Positions 7,117 to 15,541 of a stretch of 26,223 bases of DNA are shown here, piece by piece. The notes below the pieces were generated by a model, which saw only the letters and a program-made list of their open reading frames with translations, searched no databases and had not been told where the DNA came from. The position numbers were made by a program, and so were the translations under genes. Position 1 is the stretch's first letter. Every line of letters begins with the position of its first letter. The DNA lies in the NCBI GenBank assembly GCA_023473205.1, contig JAMCYY010000040.1:1-26223 (forward strand), in the 5' to 3' direction. This stretch comes from Patescibacteria group bacterium. Its GTDB lineage: Bacteria > Patescibacteriota > Microgenomatia > UM-FILTER-40-11.

Positions 7117-8340
7117 ATGAATAAACATATTTTAATTATCTGTGACGGAATGGGTGATTTACCGGTTCCCGAATTTGGAAATAAAACGCCATTAGAAGCG
7201 GCCAAGACACCAAATATGGACAGAATGGCTAAGTTGGGAAAAACCGGGTTAATGTTCACCTTAGGTAAAGGTATCAGACCTAATAGTGATGAAGCTCATT
7301 TAGTAATTTTTGGTTATAATTTGAAAACTGATTATCCCGGAAGAGGGCCAATTGAAGCTGCTGGTGTGGGAGAAATCTTGGAGGAAGGCGATATTGCCAT
7401 CCGTGGTAATGTGGCGACAGTTGATAATGAACTTAGAGTCATTGATCGTCGGGCCGGTCGGATTGACGATACCACTCCTTTAGTATCGGAATTTAACGGC
7501 ATGGAAATTGATGGGATTAAATTTTTAGTTAAACCAGGTGTTGGTCATCGTTTAAGTATTGTCATGCGGGGTAAAGGGTTGTCTGACAAAATTACCAATT
7601 CCGATGTTCATTATGTTACTGAAGATAAAGTTGTCGAAAACTGGGAAGGCTTAAAAGTTAATGTTCCTCAACCTTTAGATAATTCACCAGAAGCAAAATT
7701 CACGGCCGAAGTTTTGCAAAAATTTTTAGAAAAAACCCATGAACTTTTAGAAAAAAATTCTGTTAATCAAGAAAGAGAAGTTAAAGGAGAATTAAAGGCC
7801 AATTATCTTTTAACTCGAGGACCGGGTTACTATAAAAAGGTTGAACCGTTTACGCAAAAATGGAATTTAGCTAAGGCTGGATGCATTGCTGGAGCTGGTC
7901 TTTACAAAGGTTTAGGTGTAATGGTAGGCATGGATTTAATTCCTGTAGCGAGTGCTACCGGTAAACCAAATACTAATATTACTGCGAAAATTGACATGGC
8001 AAAGGAAAAAATTAAAGACTATGATTTTCTCTTTGTTCATATAAAGCCAACAGACCTTTTTGGTGAAGACGGTAATCCTCAAGGAAAAAAAGATTTTATT
8101 GAAAAAATTGACGAAGCGATTGATCATCTGGATAAAGTAGAGGCAACAGTTGCTATTACCGCTGATCATTCAACTCCTTGCAGTCACAAAGATCATTCGG
8201 CTGATCCGGTTCCTTTACTAATTTATTCTCCAGGAATGATCAGTGATAATCTTGCAAAATTTGGGGAAAAAGACTGTCAACAAGGCTCTTTAGGAATAAT
8301 TGATGGTAAAGACTTCATGAAGATATTTCTCAAATATTGA
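7117..8340 (+). CDS. apgM: Cofactor-independent phosphoglycerate mutase, archaeal type
   Basis: Interconverts 3- and 2-phosphoglycerate without 2,3-bisphosphoglycerate. The 407 residues follow the ApgM branch of the alkaline-phosphatase superfamily: metal-binding start ILIICDGMGD (5-14), catalytic Ser57 in RPNSDEAHLVIFGYN, the GPIEAAGVG segment, and the C-terminal metal motif AITADHSTPCSHKDHSADPVPLLIYSPG (split here over HSTPC and the following His residues). Length fits ApgM (about 400) rather than bacterial GpmI (about 510). It follows eno closely, in a logical pathway pair. Only a weak purine stretch (GTAGAAG) precedes the ATG. The gene ends nine bases before repeat copy 3. Archaeal-type enzymes are common in some bacterial lineages, so recent transfer is not implied. 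Confidence 0.93.
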   Translation: MNKHILIICDGMGDLPVPEFGNKTPLEAAKTPNMDRMAKLGKTGLMFTLGKGIRPNSDEAHLVIFGYNLKTDYPGRGPIEAAGVGEILEEGDIAIRGNVATVDNELRVIDRRAGRIDDTTPLVSEFNGMEIDGIKFLVKPGVGHRLSIVMRGKGLSDKITNSDVHYVTEDKVVENWEGLKVNVPQPLDNSPEAKFTAEVLQKFLEKTHELLEKNSVNQEREVKGELKANYLLTRGPGYYKKVEPFTQKWNLAKAGCIAGAGLYKGLGVMVGMDLIPVASATGKPNTNITAKIDMAKEKIKDYDFLFVHIKPTDLFGEDGNPQGKKDFIEKIDEAIDHLDKVEATVAITADHSTPCSHKDHSADPVPLLIYSPGMISDNLAKFGEKDCQQGSLGIIDGKDFMKIFLKY

Positions 8341-8349
8341 TTAGGTAAG

Positions 8350-8390
8350 TTTAGGTTTACACCTGGAAGGTGTTATAGCTTCACACCTCC
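8350..8390 (-). repeat. Structured 41-bp repeat, copy 3 (inverted)
   Basis: Minus-strand copy, identical to copy 1 except A to G at repeat position 2 and to copy 2 except C for T at position 37. Arms on the minus strand: GGAGGTGT (8390-8383), ACACCTTC (8373-8366), AGGTGT (8364-8359). It lies between apgM and the SdpI-family gene. Because it is inverted relative to copies 1 and 2, recombination between them would flip about 7.6-8.3 kb. Confidence 0.9.
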
Positions 8391-8421
8391 AACCGAATAG
8401 AACCTTTAAAAGCTAAATGCG

Positions 8422-8450
8422 TTGACTGCCATCTGTTTCAGGGCTACAAT
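8422..8450 (+). promoter_or_regulatory. Near-consensus promoter of the SdpI-family gene
   Basis: TTGACT (8422-8427), 17-bp spacer, TACAAT (8445-8450), seven nt before the ATG at 8458. This is the best -35/-10 pair in the window and predicts a leaderless transcript. It also shows that the TTG at 8422 is a -35 element rather than a start codon. Confidence 0.75.
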
Positions 8451-8457
8451 TGCTTTG

Positions 8458-9102
8458 ATGAAGAAAATAAATTTAGCGACGCTGGCTTTAATTGTTTTGG
8501 CCTTTGTCTTAGGCTTTTATTTTTATCCCAAACTGCCGGAAATGATAGCTTCGCATTGGGGAATAAACGGTGAAGTTAATGGCTATAGTTCAAAGCTGTT
8601 AGGATCTTTTTTAATGCCTGTTATTTCGCTTGCTTTATACTTGCTATTTCTTTTTTTGCCTAAGATTGATCCTTTAAAGGAAAATATCAAAAAATTTCGG
8701 TCTTATTTTGAAACTTTTATTTTTCTAATAATTCTTTTTCTCTTTTACCTTTATTTGCTTTCAATTTTCTGGAATCTAGGCTATCGATTTAACTTTGGTT
8801 CAATGCTTTCACCAGCGTTTGCCCTTTTGTTCTATTCAGCGGGAGTCTTAATTGGCAAAGCGAAAAGAAACTGGTTCATTGGTATTCGGACGCCTTGGAC
8901 TTTAAGTAGTGACCGAGTTTGGAATCGGACTCACGAGCTTGGAGGTAAGCTTTTTAAAGCTATAGCCCTAATTTCTCTTTTAGGCATTTTTTTTCCACAA
9001 ATAGCTTTTTATTTAGTACTTGCTCCGGTTTTAGCAATGACTGTTTATCTTTTTGTTTTTTCGTATCAAGAATATAAGAAAATTGAAAAATCCCAAAATT
9101 AA
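8458..9102 (+). CDS. SdpI-family integral membrane protein (DUF1648 + SdpI)
   Basis: 214 residues with about six membrane helices. The N-terminal part carries the DUF1648 signature (ASHWGINGEVNGYSSK, 31-46). The C-terminal part carries the SdpI signature (NWFIGIRTPWTLSSDRVWN, 138-156). The family includes Bacillus SdpI, the immunity protein against the SdpC toxin, but most members have no known role and no SdpC-like toxin is visible here. An extended reading from TTG 8422 adds 12 residues, but that TTG is the -35 box of a clear promoter, so ATG 8458 is preferred. It is convergent with the pyrophosphatase gene. Confidence 0.87.
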   Translation: MKKINLATLALIVLAFVLGFYFYPKLPEMIASHWGINGEVNGYSSKLLGSFLMPVISLALYLLFLFLPKIDPLKENIKKFRSYFETFIFLIILFLFYLYLLSIFWNLGYRFNFGSMLSPAFALLFYSAGVLIGKAKRNWFIGIRTPWTLSSDRVWNRTHELGGKLFKAIALISLLGIFFPQIAFYLVLAPVLAMTVYLFVFSYQEYKKIEKSQN

Positions 9103-9109
9103 ACATGCA

Positions 9110-9134
9110 GCTTTACACCTTCATATAGACCTCC
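9110..9134 (-). repeat. Possible degenerate copy of the 41-bp repeat
   Basis: Read on the minus strand, this stretch aligns with the repeat if two internal pieces are deleted: GGAGGT, then CTATA, then AGGTGTAAA, in the right order. The hairpin is lost. It would place repeat copies on both sides of the SdpI-family gene. The similarity is short and could be chance. Confidence 0.25.
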
Positions 9135-9150
9135 AGTATCTCTGGATTTT
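9132..9150 (+). terminator. Weak terminator after the SdpI-family gene
   Basis: TCCAG (9132-9136) pairs with CTGGA (9142-9146) across a 5-nt loop, followed by TTTT. A short stem in the gap between convergent genes, so a modest prediction. Confidence 0.35.
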
Positions 9151-11155
9151 ATCTTCCCCAAAGTGCATAGCGGACAATGAGGGAGCCGAAAACAGTTGCC
9201 GAGAGGGACATGACGGTTATTAAAGTATTAATTGAAGGTCCCGCAGTATCTTTAAAAGGATCGCCAACCGTATCACCGATAACTGCGGCCTTATGGGCCT
9301 CAGAGCCTTTACCGCCCAAAGCTCCGTCTTCAATATATTTTTTGGCATTATCCCAAAGTCCGCCAGAGTTAGCCATAAAAAGGGCAAAAACAATGCCGGA
9401 AATAATTGCCCCGCCCAAAAATCCACCCAAAGCCCTTGGCCCAAGTAAAAAACCAATAATTAAAGGCGCCGCAAAAGCACAAATTCCTGGTAGGACCAAT
9501 TCCTTAAGTGCTCCTTTGGTGGCAATTTCAATACAGCGGTTGCTGTTTGGTTTTTCTTTTCCAGTAAGAATCCCGGGTTTCTTTTCAAGCTGGTAGCGAA
9601 TTTCTTTAACCATTAAAAAGGCATTTTTCCCTACAGACAAAATTGTTAAAGCTGAAAAAAGTGGCGGCATCATTGCCCCTAGGAATAAGCCAACAACTAC
9701 TTCAGGTTGGGTCAGGTCAAGGCTCTTAAGATTGACAGTTTCAATATATGCAGCAAAAAGAGCTAAAACAGTTAAGGCGGCGGCGCCAATGGCAAAACCT
9801 TTAGTAATTGCTTTAGCGGTATTGCCCGCAGCATCTAATTTGTCACAAACAGCAATGGTTTTATCGCTTTCTTTTCCGGCTTCAGAACAACCTTTAGCAT
9901 TATCAACAATTGGGCCGTAAGCATCAGCGGAAACAATCATTCCAGTCACGGAAAGCATTCCTACTGCGGCCAGGGAAACGCCATAAGTTCCGGCAATTCC
10001 GAAATGGACAGCAATAAACCAGGCGGCCATCATTGCCAAACAGATGCCGATAATTGAAGGGACAACACTGAAAAGTCCATAAGAAAAACCGTTTAAGATT
10101 AAAATCGCTGTGCCGCTTTTGGCAGAATTGGCAGTTTCCTGAACAGCTTGGCCAGCAATATCAGTGTAATAATTTGAAGTAAAGCCTAAAATTGACCCGG
10201 CCAACAAACCTGCCATGGTTGGTCCAAAGATTCCCCAAAAACTGTTAATATTGAGTAACTTGAGGGCAAAAAATGAAAGGAAGGCAAAAATTATGGTCGT
10301 GGCAATTGTACCAAAGTTAAGGGCCTTTCCTGGATCTCTCTCTTTTCCCATTTGGACAAAGATCATGCCTAAAAGTGAAGCAATAATGCCGATTGCCCCC
10401 AAAATTAAAGGGGTTAAAGTAAATCGCCAATCAGTCTGGTATAATTCAAAACCTAAAATCATTACCGCTACCATAGAGGCAACGTAAGAATCAAAAATAT
10501 CTGCACCCATACCAGCAACATCGCCGACATTATCACCCACGTTGTCAGCAATAACTGCAGGATTACGGGGGTCATCTTCGTCTAAACCAAATTCAACTTT
10601 GCCAACTAAATCAGCGCCAATATCAGCGGTTTTTGTAAAAATACCTCCCCCGGCTTTGGCTAACAAAGCCAGTGAACTGGCACCAAAAGAAAATCCTAAA
10701 ACAACCGAAGGAACTTTAAAGATATAGAGGACGAGTGCCATTCCCAGTAAGGCAAAGCCAACTACTGAAAGTCCCATTACTGCCCCGGAAAAAAAACTTA
10801 AAGGAAAAGCTTTTTTTAAGCCATCTTTAGCTGCCCAGGCAACCCTGGCATTGGCCTTTGTGGCAATTGTCATGCCTAAATATCCTGATAACGCTGAAAA
10901 AAATGAACCAAAAAGATAAGCGATGGCTGTTTCCCAACCTAGCGTAAAATAAAGAATTAAGGCAATTGCTAATGCTAAAAGAGAAAGTGATTTGTAAAGT
11001 TGTTTAAGGTATGTTTGTGCCCCTTCCTGAATTGCTTGGGAAAAAACCCGCATTTTTGGGTTACCGCATTCTTTTTTGATTACCCAACGGTAAAGAAGAA
11101 AGGCAAAAAGAATTGAGATTGTACCGGTTGTAAAAATAAGGATTTGCCAGAACAT
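9149..11155 (-). CDS. hppA: Membrane-bound proton-translocating pyrophosphatase, K+-independent type
   Basis: Couples pyrophosphate hydrolysis to ion export across the membrane. About 668 residues with 15-16 membrane helices. Signature blocks, numbered from ATG 11155, are KTADIGADLVGKVE, the pyrophosphate and Mg site DDPRNPAVIADNVGDNVGD (194-212), and the C-terminal metal site GDTVGDPFKDTAGPS. The diagnostic position reads GNTAKAITKG, with Lys448 and Thr451 where K+-dependent enzymes have Ala and Gly. This predicts a K+-independent H+ pump. The semi-conserved Glu of helix 6 (ADLFE in most) is Asp222 here. A TTG at 11164 would add three residues; ATG is preferred. It is the last gene of a minus-strand operon, 14 bp after the cyclophilin stop. 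Confidence 0.94.
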   Translation of the reverse strand: MFWQILIFTTGTISILFAFLLYRWVIKKECGNPKMRVFSQAIQEGAQTYLKQLYKSLSLLALAIALILYFTLGWETAIAYLFGSFFSALSGYLGMTIATKANARVAWAAKDGLKKAFPLSFFSGAVMGLSVVGFALLGMALVLYIFKVPSVVLGFSFGASSLALLAKAGGGIFTKTADIGADLVGKVEFGLDEDDPRNPAVIADNVGDNVGDVAGMGADIFDSYVASMVAVMILGFELYQTDWRFTLTPLILGAIGIIASLLGMIFVQMGKERDPGKALNFGTIATTIIFAFLSFFALKLLNINSFWGIFGPTMAGLLAGSILGFTSNYYTDIAGQAVQETANSAKSGTAILILNGFSYGLFSVVPSIIGICLAMMAAWFIAVHFGIAGTYGVSLAAVGMLSVTGMIVSADAYGPIVDNAKGCSEAGKESDKTIAVCDKLDAAGNTAKAITKGFAIGAAALTVLALFAAYIETVNLKSLDLTQPEVVVGLFLGAMMPPLFSALTILSVGKNAFLMVKEIRYQLEKKPGILTGKEKPNSNRCIEIATKGALKELVLPGICAFAAPLIIGFLLGPRALGGFLGGAIISGIVFALFMANSGGLWDNAKKYIEDGALGGKGSEAHKAAVIGDTVGDPFKDTAGPSINTLITVMSLSATVFGSLIVRYALWGR

Positions 11156-11169
11156 CTTAATCAATAAAC

Positions 11170-11835
11170 TTATTTTTCCAGAACGTCAACACTAACAATC
11201 TTGACCGGATTTACCGGAGTAGATAATTCACCAAAAGAGTTGGGTTTAACCGGGGCTTCGGCAATTTTGTCGACCACCTCTAATCCTTCAATTACTTGGC
11301 CAAAAATAACATAATTCTTAGGCAAGGGGTAATCTTTATGCATTATAAAAAACTGGCTGCCATTAGTATTAGGTCCGGCGTTGGCCATCGCTACCGTTCC
11401 TCTTAGGTATTCACCTTCAAAAGGTTCATCATCAAATTTATATCCCGGTCCCCCAGTACCATCACCTTTGGGATCTCCTCCCTGAATCATGAAATCTTTG
11501 ATTGTACGGTGAAAAATGGTATTGTCATAAAAATGGTTTTGAGCCAAATAAATAAAATTATTGGCCGTAATAGGAGTTTTTTGCGTATCAAGTTTAATTT
11601 TAATCTCTCCGGCGGTTGTATTTAAAGTGGCGGTATATTCTTTTTTTGCATTAATAAGAATCTTTGGTTGGGAAAGAGGGATTGATGTTGGTGAAATTGA
11701 TGGTTGATTCATTTCTTGTTTTTGGATTATGGGAATATTTACTTCAGACTCTGAATTTGAATTTTCTTTAAGAGAGCAACCGCTTAAAGAAAAGCACATT
11801 AATACCAGTACAATAATAACTAGTTTTTTCTTCAT
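11170..11835 (-). CDS. Cyclophilin-type peptidyl-prolyl isomerase, lipoprotein
   Basis: Catalyses proline cis-trans isomerisation in exported proteins. A lipoprotein signal (1-20) ends in lipobox LSGC with Cys20 as the lipidation site, followed by a Ser/Pro-rich linker (about 21-65) and a complete cyclophilin domain (66-221). Catalytic residues are visible: FHR with Arg110, QGGDPKGDGTGG (118-129), and GSQFFI (159-164). The Trp used for cyclosporin binding in human CypA is absent (the segment reads YPLPKNYVIFG), as in many bacterial members. It starts two bases after the upstream coiled-coil gene and precedes the pyrophosphatase, so it is the middle gene of a three-gene operon. Confidence 0.92.
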   Translation of the reverse strand: MKKKLVIIVLVLMCFSLSGCSLKENSNSESEVNIPIIQKQEMNQPSISPTSIPLSQPKILINAKKEYTATLNTTAGEIKIKLDTQKTPITANNFIYLAQNHFYDNTIFHRTIKDFMIQGGDPKGDGTGGPGYKFDDEPFEGEYLRGTVAMANAGPNTNGSQFFIMHKDYPLPKNYVIFGQVIEGLEVVDKIAEAPVKPNSFGELSTPVNPVKIVSVDVLEK

Positions 11836-11837
11836 GA

Positions 11838-12308
11838 TTATTCTTTGGAAAATTTAGGAGAACCTTTAACCAAACGAGCAGTGTTAACAATAATCCTTGT
11901 TTCACCATCTTCACCTTCAATTTCACTGGCACCGGTGAGTTTTTGATATTGTAATAAATAATCAGAAAGGGTATCTTGTAATTCTTTTACTTCTGACCTT
12001 AAATCATCAACTTTTTGGGTGATTGACTGGAGGGTTGGATTTTTCAGGATTTGCTGCTTAGTTTCTGCTTTTATCTTAATGGCTTCTTTGGCTTTTTCTT
12101 CGTGTTCTTTATAAATTGCATCGCTTTCAAAAGAATCATCTAAGAGTTCTTTTTGTTTTTTTAGCTCTTGTTTTATGGACTCAACCCTTGCCATGTAGGT
12201 TTTAATTAAATTTTCAAGGTTAAGAAAATCAGCGGTAGCGGCATTAATCTCCAAAGACGGTTGAATTAAAGGGCTGGTATTAGTGTTATCAACATTGGTG
12301 TCGTCCAT
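11838..12308 (-). CDS. Soluble coiled-coil protein of unknown function
   Basis: 156 residues, not recognised. It has a short disordered, Asn/Thr-rich start (1-20), a long Lys/Glu-rich helical region with heptad character (about 29-130, for example ARVESIKQELKKQKELL), and a small C-terminal segment (EGEDGETRIIVNTARLVKG). There are no cysteines, signal peptide or membrane helix, so it should be cytoplasmic. It is the first gene of the operon with the cyclophilin lipoprotein and hppA, behind a clear promoter six nt upstream of the ATG. The link to those genes may be only co-transcription. Confidence 0.75.
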   Translation of the reverse strand: MDDTNVDNTNTSPLIQPSLEINAATADFLNLENLIKTYMARVESIKQELKKQKELLDDSFESDAIYKEHEEKAKEAIKIKAETKQQILKNPTLQSITQKVDDLRSEVKELQDTLSDYLLQYQKLTGASEIEGEDGETRIIVNTARLVKGSPKFSKE

Positions 12309-12314
12309 ATGCTA

Positions 12315-12344
12315 AGCATACTAAATAAGTAAACCTAAGGTCAA
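12315..12344 (-). promoter_or_regulatory. Promoter of the coiled-coil/cyclophilin/hppA operon
   Basis: On the minus strand: TTGACC (12344-12339), 18-bp spacer, TATGCT (12320-12315), six nt before the ATG at 12308. Predicted leaderless. The -10 lies inside a small palindrome (TATGC, TTA, GCATA), which may be chance or an operator. Confidence 0.65.
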
Positions 12345-12445
12345 GAGGGATTTTAAAATCAATTCTTACCTTTCCCTTACCTTTCTTTTTCTCTTGCCAT
12401 ATTTTTTAGAAATACCTTAAAGAAATCATTAATAAATTTTTAAAA

Positions 12446-13960
12446 ATGATTTTTTTAAGAAATAGGTTAAAGGAAAATTTTGAAGAAGGATTTAACTTTA
12501 GAGGTACAAATTTTATGACTTACAATAACCTTTCTTTTAGAGAAAGCGCTTTTTTTAATTTTAGTCTTTGGCAAAAGATAGTTTTAATAACATTAATGAC
12601 AGTAATTCTTTTAGGTATAGTCTTCCGGTTACAATTATTTTTGGTTATTTCAATTGCTTTATTGACTTTTTTATATTTTGCCAATTTAATTTTTGATTTT
12701 TTCTTAATTTTCAGCAGTTTTTGGAAGAATTCCGAGTTGTTTATTACCAATAATGAAATCAGGTATCTTGATGAAGATCTGTTGCCAGTTTATACGGTTT
12801 TTTGCCCCTTATATAAAGAATGGGAAGTCATTAAACAATTTATTAGCGCCATTTCGCAACTGGACTACCCAAAAGATAAATTACAGGCTTTGCTTTTGCT
12901 TGAAGAAAATGACAAACGGACAATTGAAGAAGCCAGAAGAATAACTTTACCGGAATATTTTCAGATTGTCATTGTTCCTGATTCATTACCAAAAACAAAA
13001 CCCAAAGCTCTAAATTTTGGTTTAAAAATGGCTAAAGGGAAGTTATCAGTTATTTATGATGCTGAAGATATCCCTGATAAAGACCAGTTAAAAAAAGCCT
13101 ATCTTGCTTTTCAAAAAGTAGATAAAAAGACCATTTGCATCCAGGCAAAATTGAATTATTATAATCCGCGGCAAAATCTGCTTACTAAACTTTTTACCGC
13201 TGAATATTGTCTTTGGTTTGACCTTATCCTTCCGGGTCTCCAGTCAATTGAGGCACCTATACCTTTAGGTGGAACTTCAAACCATTTTTTGGTTTCTGAA
13301 TTAAAAAAACTTCAAGGATGGGATCCTTTTAATGTGACCGAGGATTGTGATTTAGGAATTCGTTTAGCTAAATATGGTTATAAAACAAAAATAATTAATT
13401 CAACAACCTTTGAGGAGGCAAACAGCAAACCCCTTAATTGGTACCGTCAAAGAAGCCGTTGGATAAAAGGCTATATTCAAACATATTTCGTCCATATGAG
13501 GGATTTAAAAAAATTTTTTAACCATAATAAAAAAAGTAATTTTTTTATTTTTCAATTGGTGGTTGGTGGTAAGGTCTTAAGTATCTTTATTAATCCTTTA
13601 ATGTGGCTTCTAACATTATCCTATTTTTTATTCCGTCCAACCTTGGGAAAATTTATTGAACCACTTTTTCCTCCTTTTGTTTTGTATTTGGGGGTTATTT
13701 GTTTAGTCATTGGCAATTTTCTTTATCTTTTTTATTACATGATTGGCTGTGCTAAAAGAAATTACTTTGATTTAGTAAAATATGTCTTTTTTATTCCTTT
13801 TTATTGGTTAGGAATGAGCATCTCTGGTTGGAAATCATTGTATGAAATTATTGCCAAGCCCCATTATTGGGCAAAAACCGTGCACGGCTTTCATCTAAAC
13901 AAAGCAAATGAGACGGTTGAGAAAAAAATTGCTATCACGGAGGTTATTGTCGAATCATAA
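12446..13960 (+). CDS. Family-2 glycosyltransferase, processive-like membrane enzyme
   Basis: Transfers sugar from a nucleotide donor on the cytoplasmic face, probably for a polysaccharide or glycolipid. Two N-terminal helices (about 43-60 and 64-92) precede the GT-A domain (about 113-345). The domain shows DAED (205-208, metal binding), TED (298-300, catalytic base) and QRSRW (335-339), the D,D,D,QxxRW pattern of cellulose or hyaluronan synthase relatives. Three or four C-terminal helices follow (about 365-470). No PilZ domain. The start is uncertain: ATG 12446, or ATG 12515 with AGAGG upstream, which removes 23 residues. It is followed four bases later by another membrane glycosyltransferase-like gene. 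The sugar and product cannot be told. Confidence 0.87.
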   Translation: MIFLRNRLKENFEEGFNFRGTNFMTYNNLSFRESAFFNFSLWQKIVLITLMTVILLGIVFRLQLFLVISIALLTFLYFANLIFDFFLIFSSFWKNSELFITNNEIRYLDEDLLPVYTVFCPLYKEWEVIKQFISAISQLDYPKDKLQALLLLEENDKRTIEEARRITLPEYFQIVIVPDSLPKTKPKALNFGLKMAKGKLSVIYDAEDIPDKDQLKKAYLAFQKVDKKTICIQAKLNYYNPRQNLLTKLFTAEYCLWFDLILPGLQSIEAPIPLGGTSNHFLVSELKKLQGWDPFNVTEDCDLGIRLAKYGYKTKIINSTTFEEANSKPLNWYRQRSRWIKGYIQTYFVHMRDLKKFFNHNKKSNFFIFQLVVGGKVLSIFINPLMWLLTLSYFLFRPTLGKFIEPLFPPFVLYLGVICLVIGNFLYLFYYMIGCAKRNYFDLVKYVFFIPFYWLGMSISGWKSLYEIIAKPHYWAKTVHGFHLNKANETVEKKIAITEVIVES

Positions 13961-13964
13961 TAAT

Positions 13965-15494
13965 ATGGATAACTCATTTTCATTTAAAAATATCTTTAGC
14001 TTTTCCGCTTTGATGAGTACTGCTTCTTTGGTTATTTGTTATTTCAAAGACCTTATTCTTTCTTATGGGGATGCAGAGTCACACTTAGATATTGCCAAAC
14101 GGGTTATTGATGGCCTGACTCCTGGTTTGGCCCAAATTGGTGGGGTCTGGCTCCCTTTGCCTCATCTTTTAATGATTCCATTTGTCTGGAACAACTGGTT
14201 ATGGCAAACAGGATTAGGTGGAGCAATTATTTCGGCTTTAGCTTTCATTGTTTCTTCTCTTTTAATCTATAAATTGACCTTCCTTTTTACTAAAAAGAAT
14301 ACTGTGTCATTCTTGGCTTCGCTGGTCTTTATTCTTAATCCTAATATTTTGTATTTACAATCGACGCCGATGACGGAACTACTATTAATTGCTTTTTTTG
14401 TCTTAAATCTTTATTTTTTCCTTGGTTATTTGGAAAATAACCAACTTCTATTTTTAATTCTTGCCGGACTTTCAGGATTATTAGCCAGTTTAACCCGCTA
14501 TGATGGCTGGTTTTTAGTAGTGTTAGAGGATTTTGTTCTTTTAGCTTATTTAATTTATAAAAAAATATCTTTTACAAAAATTCAAGGAACCATAATAATT
14601 TTTACCACCGTCAGTTTTTATGGAATCTTCCTTTGGCTTTTTTGGAATTCGCTGATTTTTAAAAATCCTTTTTATTTTACCGCCAGTGAGTTTTCTGCCA
14701 AATCTCAACAAGCATCATGGTTAGATCGTGGCCAACTTCCGGCTTATCATAATCTTTCCCTCTCAACAATGTATTATTTGATGACCGTAATGGCAAACTC
14801 CGGACTGCCGGTATTGGCTTTAGCAGGATCAGGAATAATATATTTTGTTTTAGACTCTGAAGAAAAAATTAAAAGGACTTTCATGGCTTTTGTTTTATTA
14901 ACCCCTTTTCTCTTTTATGTCGTCTCCTTGTTTTTAGGCCAATCAGTAATCTTTATCCCTTCTTTGACCCCAAAGTCTTTTGACTGGCAGCTTTTCAATG
15001 TCCGTTATGGTGTAATGATGTTGCCTTCAATTTCATTTTTCTTTGCTTACTTATTTAAAGACAGCAAGAAAATTATTTATTTTTTAATGTTTTTACTCGC
15101 TTTACAATTAGGGGTTTACCTTTCAGGTCATAACCAGATAATTTCCCTTACTGATGGAACGGTTGGTTTATCTTCAGCCAAGAAAGTTGATGCTCAAGAC
15201 TGGTTGAAAAAGAATTATGATTATGGGTTGGTTCTACTTGACGACTATGCCCGGACTTTAAGTGTTATTCGCTCAGGTATTCCTATGAAAAACTTAATTT
15301 ACTTAGGCAGCAAGCCTTATTGGGAAGAGTCTTTAAATGAACCGGAAAAATATGCCCGCTGGATTATTTTACAAAACAAGGATGAAGTTTGGCGGAAAAT
15401 TTATAATCTTCCTGCACAGCAAGCAAGACTTTATAAATATTTTAATAAAGTTTATACCTCTGAGGAAATTTTAATCTTTAAGAGAATTGAATAA
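13965..15494 (+). CDS. Polytopic GT-C-like membrane glycosyltransferase
   Basis: About 509 residues with roughly nine or ten membrane helices and an extracytoplasmic C-terminal domain (about 410-509). The first external loop contains an acidic motif (YGDAESHLDIAKR, Asp36 and Glu38), placed as in lipid-linked-sugar-dependent transferases of the PMT/ArnT (GT39) and related GT-C families. Overall similarity to a named family cannot be judged by eye. ATG 13965, four bases after the preceding stop, is preferred over an in-frame ATG at 13908 inside the upstream gene. With its neighbour it probably forms a two-gene glycan pathway: one enzyme using nucleotide sugars inside, the other lipid-linked sugars outside. 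Confidence 0.7.
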   Translation: MDNSFSFKNIFSFSALMSTASLVICYFKDLILSYGDAESHLDIAKRVIDGLTPGLAQIGGVWLPLPHLLMIPFVWNNWLWQTGLGGAIISALAFIVSSLLIYKLTFLFTKKNTVSFLASLVFILNPNILYLQSTPMTELLLIAFFVLNLYFFLGYLENNQLLFLILAGLSGLLASLTRYDGWFLVVLEDFVLLAYLIYKKISFTKIQGTIIIFTTVSFYGIFLWLFWNSLIFKNPFYFTASEFSAKSQQASWLDRGQLPAYHNLSLSTMYYLMTVMANSGLPVLALAGSGIIYFVLDSEEKIKRTFMAFVLLTPFLFYVVSLFLGQSVIFIPSLTPKSFDWQLFNVRYGVMMLPSISFFFAYLFKDSKKIIYFLMFLLALQLGVYLSGHNQIISLTDGTVGLSSAKKVDAQDWLKKNYDYGLVLLDDYARTLSVIRSGIPMKNLIYLGSKPYWEESLNEPEKYARWIILQNKDEVWRKIYNLPAQQARLYKYFNKVYTSEEILIFKRIE

Positions 15495-15513
15495 TTTTAG
15501 TCCTGTTCTTTAA

Positions 15514-15541
15514 GTTGTGAGTTAATTAGTTAACTCACAAC
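15514..15541. terminator. Perfect 12-bp hairpin between convergent genes
   Basis: GTTGTGAGTTAA (15514-15525) and TTAACTCACAAC (15530-15541) are exact reverse complements with a 4-nt loop. It sits in the 80-bp gap between two genes that end toward each other, as expected for a bidirectional terminator. There is no clean T-tract on either side. Confidence 0.6.

Noticed and set aside
17..8390. Repeats as integron attC sites
   Set aside because: The RYYYAAC and GTTRRRY core boxes are not present at the ends, and no integrase is in the window.
8422..8457. TTG start giving a 226-residue SdpI-family protein
   Set aside because: The TTG is the first half of a TTGACT -35 box with a 17-bp spaced TACAAT, and the family homology starts after ATG 8458.
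9177..10727. Plus-strand ORFs across the pyrophosphatase gene
   Set aside because: They are shadows antisense to hppA, with Pro/Lys/Ala-rich translations that mirror its codons.
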